The position numbers were made by a program, and so were the translations under genes. Shown here piece by piece: positions 24,016 through 32,010 of a DNA stretch of 64,000 bases (within the stretch, counting starts at the first letter, position 1; the number at the start of each line of letters is the position of its first letter). This DNA is from CAZUDO01 sp964618895 (GTDB taxonomy: Bacteria; Desulfobacterota; Binatia; DP-6). Where the stretch lies: assembly GCA_964618895.1 (NCBI GenBank), contig CAZUDO010000085.1:30849-94848 (forward strand), written 5' to 3'. Below the pieces are notes generated by a model that worked only from the letters and a program-made list of their open reading frames with translations, was not told where the DNA came from and made no database searches.

Positions 24016-24237
24016 CGGCGGCGACCCTCGCCGCACGGCTCGCGGCGGGCGGCGCGGTGGTCGCGACCGCGCTCGCGTACGGGCTCGTCGCCCGCTTCAC
24101 GTGGCCCTGGGCCGTTCTCGCCTGGGTGGGGCTGGTGCCGTGGCTCGTCGTGCTCGACCGGACGGCGTCGCTCGGCGGGACGGTCGCGGTCGCGCTCGGG
24201 TTGAGCGTGGTGTTCGTGGTGGCGGTGTTCGACGCAC
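24012..24237 (+). pseudogene. N-terminal fragment of apolipoprotein N-acyltransferase (Lnt-like)
   Basis: The frame encodes two to three membrane helices, including FTWPWAVLAWVGLVPWLVVL and GGTVAVALGLSVVFVVAVF. This is the pattern of the first transmembrane part of Lnt, the enzyme that adds the third acyl chain to lipoproteins. It then runs straight into an unrelated aldehyde dehydrogenase end near 24232-24240, and the catalytic nitrilase domain is missing. Only CTG at 24012 could start it. It is a truncated relic, and the match is by recognition rather than search. Confidence 0.5.
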
Positions 24238-24501
24238 GTGGCCGTGACCGCGGCGGTGGCACGCATGAACGACACCGACTACGGCCTGACGGCCGCGGTC
24301 TACACGCCCGCCCGCGCCCGCGCCGAGCGCCTGCTGGCGCAGGTGAACACCGGCACCGCGTACTGGAACTGCTGCGACCGGGTGAGCCCGCGCCTGCCGT
24401 GGACCGGGCGGGGCGCCTCCGGGCTCGGCGTCACGCTCGCGCGGGAGGGGATTGCGGCCTTCGTGCGCCCGAAGGCGTGGCACCTGCGGGCGCCGGCGTA
24501 A
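24235..24501 (+). pseudogene. C-terminal fragment of an aldehyde dehydrogenase
   Basis: The 87 residues from a GTG at 24238 read VARMNDTDYGLTAAVYT, then RAERLLAQVNTGTAYWNCCD and GASGLGVTLAREGIAAFVR. This is the end of the NAD(P)-dependent aldehyde dehydrogenase fold, with the Asn-x-Thr-x-Tyr-Gly-Leu block and the final Gly-x-Ser-Gly-Leu-Gly helix. The Rossmann and catalytic Cys domains are absent. Its junction with the Lnt-like fragment indicates a past deletion or recombination that joined two genes. Confidence 0.7.
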
Positions 24502-24551
24502 CGCACGGGTCGGCTCTTCACGGACCACCACGCGCGGGCTAGAAGGTCCGC

Positions 24552-25271
24552 ATGTCGAACGACCTGCACGAGCTCGTACTGTCGGCGCCGGGGAAGAACG
24601 CGCTCGGCACCGCCATGATGGAGCGCTTGCTGGCCCAGGTCCGCGCCGCAGGAGGTCGCCCCCTGCTCGTGATCGGGGCCGGTGGCGCGTTCTCCGCCGG
24701 GCTCGATCTGAAGGAGGTCGCGACGCTCGATCCGCCCGGCATGACCCGCTTGCTCGAGCTGCTCGACGCGGTCGTCGACGCGTTGTTCGGGTACCCCGGA
24801 CCGACCGTCGCCTGCGTAAACGGGCACGCCATCGCCGGGGGCTGCATCCTGGCGCTGTGCTGTGACCTGCGTGTGGCGACCGACGACCCGGCGGCACGCA
24901 TCGGCCTCAACGAGGTGGCGCTGGGGCTCGAGTTCCCGCCCAAGCTGCTCGCGCTCGTCCGGCGTCGGGTTCCGCCGCGTGCGCTCGATCACGTCGTGCT
25001 CGAAGGAGGGCTCTACGATCCCCGTACGGCGCTCCAGCTCGGGCTGGTCGACGAGGTGGTCGCCGACGCCCCGATGGTCGCGCGCGCGCGCCTCGCGCGT
25101 CTGGCGGCGCACCCACGCGCCGGATATGTGGCCACGAAGCGGGCGCTTCGTGACGGGGCCCTGGCGCTGTCCGAGGCCGACCGGCGGTACTTCCACGACG
25201 TGATCGTGCCCGCATGGTGCGCGCCGGAGACGAAAGAACGCGTGCGCGCGGCGCTGGCGCCGCGGCGATGA
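24552..25271 (+). CDS. Enoyl-CoA hydratase/isomerase family protein
   Basis: A 239-residue crotonase-fold protein, somewhat short. It keeps the two oxyanion-hole segments: GAGGAFSAGLDLKEV near residue 50 and VNGHAIAGGCILALCCDLRV near residue 92. The catalytic Glu region reads GLNEVALGLEFP. It probably hydrates or isomerises an unsaturated CoA thioester. The stop overlaps the start of the glycosidase gene by 4 bases (ATGA), an odd neighbour that may only reflect compact packing. Confidence 0.87.
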   Translation: MSNDLHELVLSAPGKNALGTAMMERLLAQVRAAGGRPLLVIGAGGAFSAGLDLKEVATLDPPGMTRLLELLDAVVDALFGYPGPTVACVNGHAIAGGCILALCCDLRVATDDPAARIGLNEVALGLEFPPKLLALVRRRVPPRALDHVVLEGGLYDPRTALQLGLVDEVVADAPMVARARLARLAAHPRAGYVATKRALRDGALALSEADRRYFHDVIVPAWCAPETKERVRAALAPRR

Positions 25272-28054
25272 CTTCCGGCACGCTCGCGCCGCGTCGCCCG
25301 CCGGTGGTCGTGCTCGCCGTCCTGTGGCCCATGCTCGTCGGCGAGCGGGTGGGCGCCGCGGTCCTCGCCGGCGCCGCGCGCTCGTGCGAGCGGGCGGTCG
25401 AGAAGGCCGGCGCACGCGCGTTCGACGATGTCTTGTCCGCACTTTCCCGTTGTCAGCACCGGGTAGCGCGCGACGGGGGCAGATCGTGTCTCGACACGCC
25501 CGCGCCGCAGGCCGCGCGCACGGTGGTCGCACGGCGGCTGGCGCGGCGGCTCGGCGCGCGCTGCGACGATGCGGCCGTGACCGCCCTCGGTTTCGGCGGG
25601 GAGTGCGCCGGGAGCCGCACCGTCGCCGAGCTGATCCGGTGCGTGCGCGGGAGCTACGAGGCAGAGGCGCTCCGGCTGATGGCGGTGGCGGCCGCGACCA
25701 CGACCGCGTTGCCCGCCGACGCCCGGCGGTGCCAGGCCGCTGCTGTCGACGCGGTCGCGCAGGTGACGGCGCGCCGCCTACGCGCGATCGCGGCCTGCAA
25801 GCGCCGGCCGCCGCGCGACTTGCCGCCGGGCACCGACTGCGCGCACGCGCCCGTCGTCGCGGGGCGGATCGCGCGCCTGCGTGCCGGTGCGACGGCGCGC
25901 ATCACCGCCCGCTGCGGTGCCACCGCCCGTGCCACCGCCCGCTTCGGTCCCCCGTGCGACACGCCCCCCGATGGCGCCGGGCTGGCGGCCTGTCTGCTCG
26001 CCGCCGCCGATGCGGCCGGCGACGCGCTCGCGGTCGCCGCCCATCGCGACCGGAGCTTCTGCGGCGACGCCGCCGACCGGGTCGAGGCCCGCATCGACGG
26101 GCTGCTCGCCCGCATGACGCCGGCCGAGAAGGCCGAGCAGATGCACGGCGTCCGGTTCGAGCGCGGCTGGCGCACGCCGGCCAATGCCGCGCAGGGCCTT
26201 CCGGGGCTCGGCATGCTCGACGGTCCGCGGGGCGCGTCGTTCCTCCTCGGCACGGCGACCACGTTCCCGGTCGCGATCGCGCGCGCCGCCACGTTCGACG
26301 TGGCGCTCGAGGAGCGCATCGGGGAGGCGATCGGGACCGAGGTGCGCGCCAAGGGCGCCGACGTGCTGCTCGCGCCGGTGCTCAACATCGTCCGCCACCC
26401 GCGCGGTGGGCGGACGCAGGAGAGCTACGGCGAGGACACCGTGCTGCTCGGCGAGATGGGCACGGCGTTCGTGCGCGGCGCCCAGCGGCGGGTGATCGCC
26501 AGTCCCAAGCACTTCGCCGCCAACTCGATCGAAAACACCCGCCAGGTGCTCGACGTGCGGATCGACGAGCGCACGTTGCGCGAGGTGTATCTGCCGCACT
26601 TCCGCCGTGTCGTCGAGCGCGGGCGGGCGGCCTCCCTGATGACGGCGTACAATCAGGTGAACGGGGCGTTCTGCGCCGAGAACGTGCATTTGCTGCACGA
26701 CCTGCTCGAGGGCGAGTGGCGCTTTCGCGGGTTCGTCGAGTCCGACTGGCTGGTCGGCACCCACAGCACCGTTCCGTCGCTCGCGGCGGGGCTCGACATC
26801 GAGATGCCGTTCCCGCGCTTCTACGGCCAGCCCGTGGTGGACGCCGTGGCGGCGACCCCCGCGCTCGCGGCGACCGTCGACGACGCGGTGCGCGGCATCC
26901 TGCGCGTGCAGCTCTGCTTCCGCCTGGATACCAACCCGGCGATGCTCGACCCGGCCGCGGTCGAGACCTCGGCGCACCGGGCGTTGGCGCGCGAGGCTGC
27001 CCGCGAGAGCCTGGTCCTCCTTACCAACGACGGCGGGACGCTTCCCTTCGACCGGAGCCGGCTGCGCTCGCTCGTCGTGGTCGGGGAGCTGGCGGCCGTC
27101 CCCAACGTGGGCGACGCCGGCAGCAGTAGGGTGAGTTCGTCGAACGTCGTCACCGTGCTCGACGGCATCGCGGCGGCCGCCGGGGCGGTCCCGGTCACGC
27201 ACGTCCCCAGGCCGGCCCTGTCGCCCGCCGACGCGGCGGCGGTGGCGGCCGCCGACGCGGCGATCGTCGTGGTCGGGCTCACGTCGGCCGATGAGGGCGA
27301 GGGGCAGATCACGCACGGCGACCGCGACTCGCTCGTTCTCCCCCGCAGCCAGGACGCCCTGGTGACCGCCGTCGCGGCGCTGAACGCGCGCACCGTGGTC
27401 GTGCTGGTGGGAGGCGGGCCGGTTCTGATGCCGTGGGTCGATGCGGTGCCGGCGATCCTGGTGGCGTGGTACCCCGGGCAGGAGGGCGGGCACGCGCTCG
27501 CCGACGTGCTCTTCGGCGAGGTAGCGCCGTCGGGCAAGCTGCCGCTGTCGTTCCCGGTGGCCGAGGCGGATCTGCCGCCGTTCGACCCGCTGAGCCCCGT
27601 CGTCACCTACGACTACTTCCACGGCTACCGTCACCTCGACCGCGAGGGACGGGCGCCGCTCTTCCCGTTCGGTCACGGGCTCTCGTACACGACCTTCGCC
27701 TACGCCAACGTGACCGTGACCCCCGCCGCCGTACCTGCGGGCGGCCACGTGCGGGTCACCGCCGAGGTGACGAACGCGGGCCAGGTGGCCGGCGCCGAGG
27801 TGGTGCAGCTCTACGTCGGCGCGCAGGGCTCGCGCGTCGAGCGCGCCCGGAAGGAGCTGAAGGCGTTCACGCGCATCCACCTGGCACCGGGCGAGACGCG
27901 ATCGGTGGCGTTCGACCTGCCGACGGCCGACCTCGCCTTCTGGGATGTGACGGCGGGCCGGTGGGAGATCGAAGCCGTCGACTACGACGTACGCGTCGGC
28001 GGATCGTCGGCAGCCTTGACGCCGCCGGCGACGTTCCAGGTGACGCCGGATTGA
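25268..28054 (+). CDS. Glycoside hydrolase family 3 beta-glycosidase with a Cys-rich N-terminal extension
   Basis: A 928-residue protein. A short hydrophobic start is followed by about 240 residues of Cys-rich, Ala/Arg-rich sequence I do not recognise. GH3 then starts near residue 285: the N-terminal barrel, the catalytic nucleophile in GFVESDWLVG (Asp 493), the GH3 C-terminal domain, and a fibronectin III-like end (VPAGGHVRVTAEVTNAGQVA). It is expected to remove terminal beta-linked glucose or xylose residues. The Cys-rich front could be a binding or disulfide-stabilised domain. The start overlaps the preceding stop. Confidence 0.88.
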   Translation: MTSGTLAPRRPPVVVLAVLWPMLVGERVGAAVLAGAARSCERAVEKAGARAFDDVLSALSRCQHRVARDGGRSCLDTPAPQAARTVVARRLARRLGARCDDAAVTALGFGGECAGSRTVAELIRCVRGSYEAEALRLMAVAAATTTALPADARRCQAAAVDAVAQVTARRLRAIAACKRRPPRDLPPGTDCAHAPVVAGRIARLRAGATARITARCGATARATARFGPPCDTPPDGAGLAACLLAAADAAGDALAVAAHRDRSFCGDAADRVEARIDGLLARMTPAEKAEQMHGVRFERGWRTPANAAQGLPGLGMLDGPRGASFLLGTATTFPVAIARAATFDVALEERIGEAIGTEVRAKGADVLLAPVLNIVRHPRGGRTQESYGEDTVLLGEMGTAFVRGAQRRVIASPKHFAANSIENTRQVLDVRIDERTLREVYLPHFRRVVERGRAASLMTAYNQVNGAFCAENVHLLHDLLEGEWRFRGFVESDWLVGTHSTVPSLAAGLDIEMPFPRFYGQPVVDAVAATPALAATVDDAVRGILRVQLCFRLDTNPAMLDPAAVETSAHRALAREAARESLVLLTNDGGTLPFDRSRLRSLVVVGELAAVPNVGDAGSSRVSSSNVVTVLDGIAAAAGAVPVTHVPRPALSPADAAAVAAADAAIVVVGLTSADEGEGQITHGDRDSLVLPRSQDALVTAVAALNARTVVVLVGGGPVLMPWVDAVPAILVAWYPGQEGGHALADVLFGEVAPSGKLPLSFPVAEADLPPFDPLSPVVTYDYFHGYRHLDREGRAPLFPFGHGLSYTTFAYANVTVTPAAVPAGGHVRVTAEVTNAGQVAGAEVVQLYVGAQGSRVERARKELKAFTRIHLAPGETRSVAFDLPTADLAFWDVTAGRWEIEAVDYDVRVGGSSAALTPPATFQVTPD

Positions 28055-28093
28055 CCCGGCCGGTCGGGCGCGCGCACTCGCGGGTCCGACGTG

Positions 28094-28456
28094 CTAGCCG
28101 CCCAGGTCCAGGTCGGTGCTGGTGAGCACCTCGTGCACCTCCAGCACGTTCGGGCCCGCGAACATCTCCCGCGGCGGCCGGTTCGCGTGCGCCTCCGCGA
28201 ACGCCGGGCTCTGCGTCCAGGCCACGAAGTTGGCGAAGGTCCGCCACCACGTCTTGATCTCGTAGTAGCCCTGCAGGTCGGGGTCGTCCACCCACCCGCC
28301 ACCCTCGTGGTCGAACTTGACCGGGCGGGGGCGATGGACCTCGTTGCGCACGAAGCCGGGGGCGCGGTCGACCAGATGGACGCGGCGCTTGAAGCGATCC
28401 TCGAAGTCGATCTCGTGGCCGCGCGCGACGGGGATGCGATTGGTGACGACGATCAT
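28094..28456 (-). CDS. Antibiotic biosynthesis monooxygenase (ABM)-fold protein
   Basis: A 120-residue ferredoxin-like-fold protein starting MIVVTNRIPVARGHEIDFE, with the family block HLVDRAPGFVRNEV near residue 27 and WWRTFANFVAWTQSPAF near residue 70. Relatives include haem-degrading and quinone monooxygenases; the specific job cannot be set from sequence. A GGAGG lies 5-9 bases upstream on the minus strand. Its start is only 31 bases from the start of the divergent methylamine dehydrogenase gene. Confidence 0.8.
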   Translation of the reverse strand: MIVVTNRIPVARGHEIDFEDRFKRRVHLVDRAPGFVRNEVHRPRPVKFDHEGGGWVDDPDLQGYYEIKTWWRTFANFVAWTQSPAFAEAHANRPPREMFAGPNVLEVHEVLTSTDLDLGG

Positions 28457-28487
28457 GCTCCCTCCTCTATTACAGCCGGGTTGCCCC
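28457..28487. promoter_or_regulatory. Very short divergent start region between the ABM-fold gene and mauB
   Basis: Only 31 bases separate the two start codons (28456 on the minus strand and 28488 on the plus strand). It contains the minus-strand ribosome binding site and a short AT-richer stretch (CTATTACAG). The core promoters must therefore overlap the coding sequence of one or both genes. This suggests linked control, which is inference. Confidence 0.4.
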
Positions 28488-29753
28488 ATGCTATACGCCG
28501 CGCGGTTCCGCATGGCGATGACGACCTGCACGTTGGCCCGTGGCGCTGCCCGGCTCGCCCTCCTGGTCGCGGTCCTCGTGACCGGCCTGGCGGGCGCGGG
28601 CGAGGTCGAGCCGCTACTCCAGGTGCGCAAGCTCCCCGCGCAGCCGGGTCCGCACTGGTTCTGGCTGAGCGACATCCTCCTGCACCGCACCGCGCTCTTC
28701 GACGGCGACTCGGGTGAGCTGCTGGGCACGATCAGTTCGGGCACGGCCGGGGTCGGGTTCGTGATCGCGCCGCTCTTCTCGCCCGACCACCGCGAGATCT
28801 ACCTGGCCGAGACGTACTACGCGCGCGGGGTCCGCGGCGCGCGGACCGACGTGGTGACGGTCTACGATGCCACCACGCTCCTGGCGCTCGACGAGATCGT
28901 CATCCCGCCGCTCCGCGCCGAGTACTTCCCGGGCAACGCCTCCAGCGCCCTCAGCGACGACGGCCGCTTCGTGGCGGTCTTCAACCTGACTCCGGTCACC
29001 TCGCTGTCGATCGTCGACGTGAAGGCCCGGCGGTTCACCACCGAGGTCTCCACGCCCGGCTGCAGTCTGGTGTACGCGGGGGGGCCGCGCCGGTTCTTCA
29101 TGCTGTGCGCCAACGGCGAGGCGCTCATCGTCGTCCTCGACGACCAGGGGGAGCAGGCCCGCGTCGAGCGCAGCCCGGCGTTCTTCGACGCGCAGAAGGA
29201 CCCGATCACCGAAAAGGCGGTGCGGCGGGGCACCGAGTGGCTGTTCGTGTCCTTCGCCGGCGTCATCCATCCCGTCGACGTGAGCGGCGATGCCCTGCGC
29301 TTCGGTGAACGCTGGTCCCTGGTCGACGACAAGGACCGGGCGGGGTCGTGGCGCATCGGCGGGGCGCAGCATCTGGCGGTCCACGCGCGCGCCGGCCGCC
29401 TGTACGCGCTCATGCACCAGGGGGGGCCGGACACGCATAAGGACCCGGGCACGGAGATGTGGGTGTACGATCTCGCCACCCACCGCCGCGTGCAGCGCAT
29501 CCCGGTCCTGAACCCGCTCGTGAGCTTCGTGGCGCAGCAGGGCGGGCTCGGCGGGATGAGCCGGTGGCTGCTCGGCACACTCGTTCCCAACCCCGGGGTC
29601 GACCGCATTCTGGTGACCCAGGACGAGCATCCGGTGCTGATCGCGTCCGCCTCGATACCGCCCGCGGTCACCGTTCACGATGCCCTGTCCGGCGCCGTGC
29701 TGCGCGAGGTGTCCGAGCCCGGCCTGGCCAGCAGCCTGCTCTTCGCACCATGA
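28488..29753 (+). CDS. mauB: Methylamine dehydrogenase heavy (large) subunit
   Basis: A 421-residue beta-propeller protein with an N-terminal signal (LALLVAVLVTGLAGAG) for export to the periplasm. Typical large-subunit features are FWLSDILLHRTALFDGDSGE, ETYYARGVRGARTDVVTVYD, the long blade segments, and GPDTHKDPGTEMWVYDL near the end. Together with the TTQ light subunit it oxidises primary amines to aldehyde and ammonia. Length and order agree with mauB. The start could also be ATG 28512 or 28518. It overlaps mauE by 4 bases. Confidence 0.92.
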   Translation: MLYAARFRMAMTTCTLARGAARLALLVAVLVTGLAGAGEVEPLLQVRKLPAQPGPHWFWLSDILLHRTALFDGDSGELLGTISSGTAGVGFVIAPLFSPDHREIYLAETYYARGVRGARTDVVTVYDATTLLALDEIVIPPLRAEYFPGNASSALSDDGRFVAVFNLTPVTSLSIVDVKARRFTTEVSTPGCSLVYAGGPRRFFMLCANGEALIVVLDDQGEQARVERSPAFFDAQKDPITEKAVRRGTEWLFVSFAGVIHPVDVSGDALRFGERWSLVDDKDRAGSWRIGGAQHLAVHARAGRLYALMHQGGPDTHKDPGTEMWVYDLATHRRVQRIPVLNPLVSFVAQQGGLGGMSRWLLGTLVPNPGVDRILVTQDEHPVLIASASIPPAVTVHDALSGAVLREVSEPGLASSLLFAP

Positions 29754-30292
29754 CGATGGACCCGGCGGGCGACCTCATCGTACGGGCTGCGCTGGCGCTG
29801 GTGTTCGCGAGCGCGGCCGTCCATAAGTTGGGCGACGTGGGCCGTTTTCGCGCTACGGTGGCCGACTACCGGCTGGTGCCGGAGCGTCTGGTGGCCGTCA
29901 GTGCGACCGCGGTGGTGAGCGCGGAGATCCTGGTGGCCGCCCTGCTGGCGCTGCCGTGGTGGCGGGCGGCGGGCGCGATCGTGGCGGCGACGGTGCTGGT
30001 CGGTTACGGCGGCGCGATCGCGATCAACCTGGTGCGTGGCCGCCGGCACATCGACTGCGGCTGCACCGGGCCAGCGGGGCGCCAGCCGATCGGCACCGGC
30101 TTGGTCATCCGGAACGGGGTCCTCGCGGCCGCCGCACTCACCGGACTCCTCCCGCTCACGGCGCGCCCGCTCGTGTGGGTGGACGCGCTCACCGTCGTCG
30201 GCGCGACGGGCGTGCTCGCCGCGGTCTGGGTGGCAGCACATCAACTGCTGGCGCAGGAACCCGCGGTGACGCGCTTGCGAGGTGACGCGTGA
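29750..30292 (+). CDS. mauE: Methylamine utilisation membrane protein MauE
   Basis: A 180-residue membrane protein with about five helices, resembling MauE. It starts with the DoxX-like block RAALALVFASAAVHKLGD, has a short cytoplasmic His/Cys loop (GRRHIDCGCTGP) between helices, and ends in an Ala-rich tail. MauE and MauD are needed to export and fold the disulfide-rich light subunit. The ATG at 29750 overlaps the mauB stop and its own stop overlaps the mauD GTG. Confidence 0.9.
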   Translation: MTMDPAGDLIVRAALALVFASAAVHKLGDVGRFRATVADYRLVPERLVAVSATAVVSAEILVAALLALPWWRAAGAIVAATVLVGYGGAIAINLVRGRRHIDCGCTGPAGRQPIGTGLVIRNGVLAAAALTGLLPLTARPLVWVDALTVVGATGVLAAVWVAAHQLLAQEPAVTRLRGDA

Positions 30293-30891
30293 CCCAGGCG
30301 CTGCTGGTGTCGAACGCCATCCTCTGGGTGACCGTGGTGGTGCTCGGCTGCGTGGTGGTGGCGCTCGTGCGCCAGATCGGCGTGCTCTACGAGCGCGTTG
30401 CTCCGGCCGGGGCCCTCATGACCGGTCGCGGGCCCGCCGTGGGAGAGGCGGCGCCGGTAGTCGGCGTCGAGACGCTCGACGGTGTGCCGCGCGACGTGGG
30501 AGCCCCGAGCGCGGCGGGACGGAGCACGCTCGTCTTCTTCCTGTCGCCCACCTGTCCGGTGTGCAAAACCTTACTCCCCGCGTTGCGTTCGGCGGCGCGG
30601 CGCGAGCGGGCCTGGCTGGACGTCGTGCTGGCGAGCGACGGCCCACGGGAAGAGCACGAGGCGTTCGTGCGTGCCGAGCACCTGGCGGCGTTCCCGTACG
30701 TACTCTCGCCGGCGCTCGGGATGACCTATCAAGTGGCGAAGCTGCCGTACGCCGTCCTCGTCGACGCCGCGGGCATCGTACGGGCACGCGGCCTGGTCAA
30801 CTCGCGCGAGCACCTCGAAAGTCTGTTCGAGGCGTACGAGCGCGGCGTGGGCTCGATCCAGGACTATGTCATGGGAGAGGCGCGGCCATGA
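30289..30891 (+). CDS. mauD: Methylamine dehydrogenase accessory thiol-disulfide protein MauD
   Basis: A 200-residue thioredoxin-fold protein tethered by one N-terminal helix (residues 7-28). The active site is CPVC at residues 89-92, in FFLSPTCPVCKTLLPAL. It is expected to form or isomerise the six disulfides of the light subunit in the periplasm. The GTG start at 30289 overlaps the mauE stop, and its end overlaps mauA. The length fits the family. Confidence 0.92.
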   Translation: MTQALLVSNAILWVTVVVLGCVVVALVRQIGVLYERVAPAGALMTGRGPAVGEAAPVVGVETLDGVPRDVGAPSAAGRSTLVFFLSPTCPVCKTLLPALRSAARRERAWLDVVLASDGPREEHEAFVRAEHLAAFPYVLSPALGMTYQVAKLPYAVLVDAAGIVRARGLVNSREHLESLFEAYERGVGSIQDYVMGEARP

Positions 30892-31436
30892 GGGACGCAC
30901 ATCGGTGGATCGATCGTGTGGTGGAGCGCGGAGCGCGGCAGGTGGCGCAGCGCACGTCGCGACGGAGCTTTCTGGCGCGGCTCGGCACGGTCCTGGTCGG
31001 CGGGGCGGCGTTCCCGCTCCTCCCGGTGGCGCGGGCGGCCGACGACGGACGAGTCCCGGCGCCGGACGACAGCGCCGTGTACGGTCCGACCGGGGATGCA
31101 AAGGACTGCCAGTACTGGCGCCACTGCGCCATCGACGGGTTCCTGTGCGCCTGCTGCGGCGGCTCGCAGAACACCTGCCCGCCGGGCACGGAGATGTCGC
31201 CGGTTACCTGGATCGGCACCTGTCGCCATCCGGGCGACGGCAAGGACTACGTCATCTCCTACAACGACTGCTGTGGGCAGTCGCTGTGCATGCGCTGCCG
31301 GTGCACGCGCACCGAGGGCGAGCGCCCGGTCTATTTCACGTCGAAGAACAACGACCTGCTGTGGTGCTTCGGCACCAAGAGCCGGGCGGTGCACTGCTCG
31401 GTGGCGGTCGTGATCGGCGTCGCGATCAAGTCGTGA
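30888..31436 (+). CDS. mauA: Methylamine dehydrogenase light (TTQ) subunit
   Basis: A 182-residue precursor. The leader has a twin-arginine motif SRRSFLARLG, so the protein probably leaves the cell folded. The mature part holds twelve or more Cys, with CQYWRHCAIDGFLCACCGG at its core. Trp 108 (PVTWIGTC) and Trp 159 (LLWCFG) are 51 residues apart, the same spacing as Trp57 and Trp108 of the Paracoccus enzyme, so they should form tryptophan tryptophylquinone. The Asp in SYNDCCG, also required, is present. It overlaps mauD and the next gene by 4 bases. Confidence 0.95.
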   Translation: MRDAHRWIDRVVERGARQVAQRTSRRSFLARLGTVLVGGAAFPLLPVARAADDGRVPAPDDSAVYGPTGDAKDCQYWRHCAIDGFLCACCGGSQNTCPPGTEMSPVTWIGTCRHPGDGKDYVISYNDCCGQSLCMRCRCTRTEGERPVYFTSKNNDLLWCFGTKSRAVHCSVAVVIGVAIKS

Positions 31437-31873
31437 CCGGCCGCGTGGTGCTCGCAGTCCTGATGGCGGTCCACGGCGGCGTGGCCGCTGCGGGCGAGAT
31501 GAGCGGTGCCGCGCTCGACTACGCGCTCAACTGCCAGGGCTGCCATCGTGCCGACGGCGTCGGGACGCCGGGCAGCGTGCCGGCGCTCGCCGGCTCGGTG
31601 GGTCGGTTCACGCGCGTGGCCGGCGGACGCGAGTACCTGGCGCGGGTGCCGGGCGTGGCGCAGGCGCCGCTCGATGACGCCGGGGTCGCCGCCGTGCTCA
31701 ACTGGATGCTCGCGCGCTTCGGCGGCGCCGACGTGCCGCAGGACTTCGCGCCGTATACGGCCGATGAGGTCGGGCGCCTGCGGCGGAGTCCGTTGACTGA
31801 TGTGGACGGTGTCCGGCGCTCCCTGGTGCGTACTCTCGAGCCGGAATCCCCCGGCCCTCCGGCTACGCCGTAG
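31433..31873 (+). CDS. Exported c-type cytochrome, probable electron acceptor of methylamine dehydrogenase
   Basis: A 146-residue protein with a short signal peptide and one haem motif, CQGCH, in DYALNCQGCHRADGVG. The pattern LNWMLARFGG follows, after which comes a low-complexity Pro end. It starts with GTG at 31433 inside the mauA stop, so it belongs to the same transcript. In Paracoccus, amicyanin (MauC) takes the electrons from the TTQ enzyme; here no copper protein is present, so this cytochrome is the best candidate. That assignment is inference from position. Confidence 0.85.
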   Translation: MTGRVVLAVLMAVHGGVAAAGEMSGAALDYALNCQGCHRADGVGTPGSVPALAGSVGRFTRVAGGREYLARVPGVAQAPLDDAGVAAVLNWMLARFGGADVPQDFAPYTADEVGRLRRSPLTDVDGVRRSLVRTLEPESPGPPATP

Positions 31874-32010
31874 AGGCCCCTCGCAGCGGCGACCTGGGTG
31901 AGTGCCATGGCGCCCGCGGCGTGACCGCACACGGCGAGCGCTACGGGATACGCGATTGACGCTCGCCCGTCCGGTGCGAGATCGTACGTCGGTCGTTTGG
32001 AGAGGACGCC

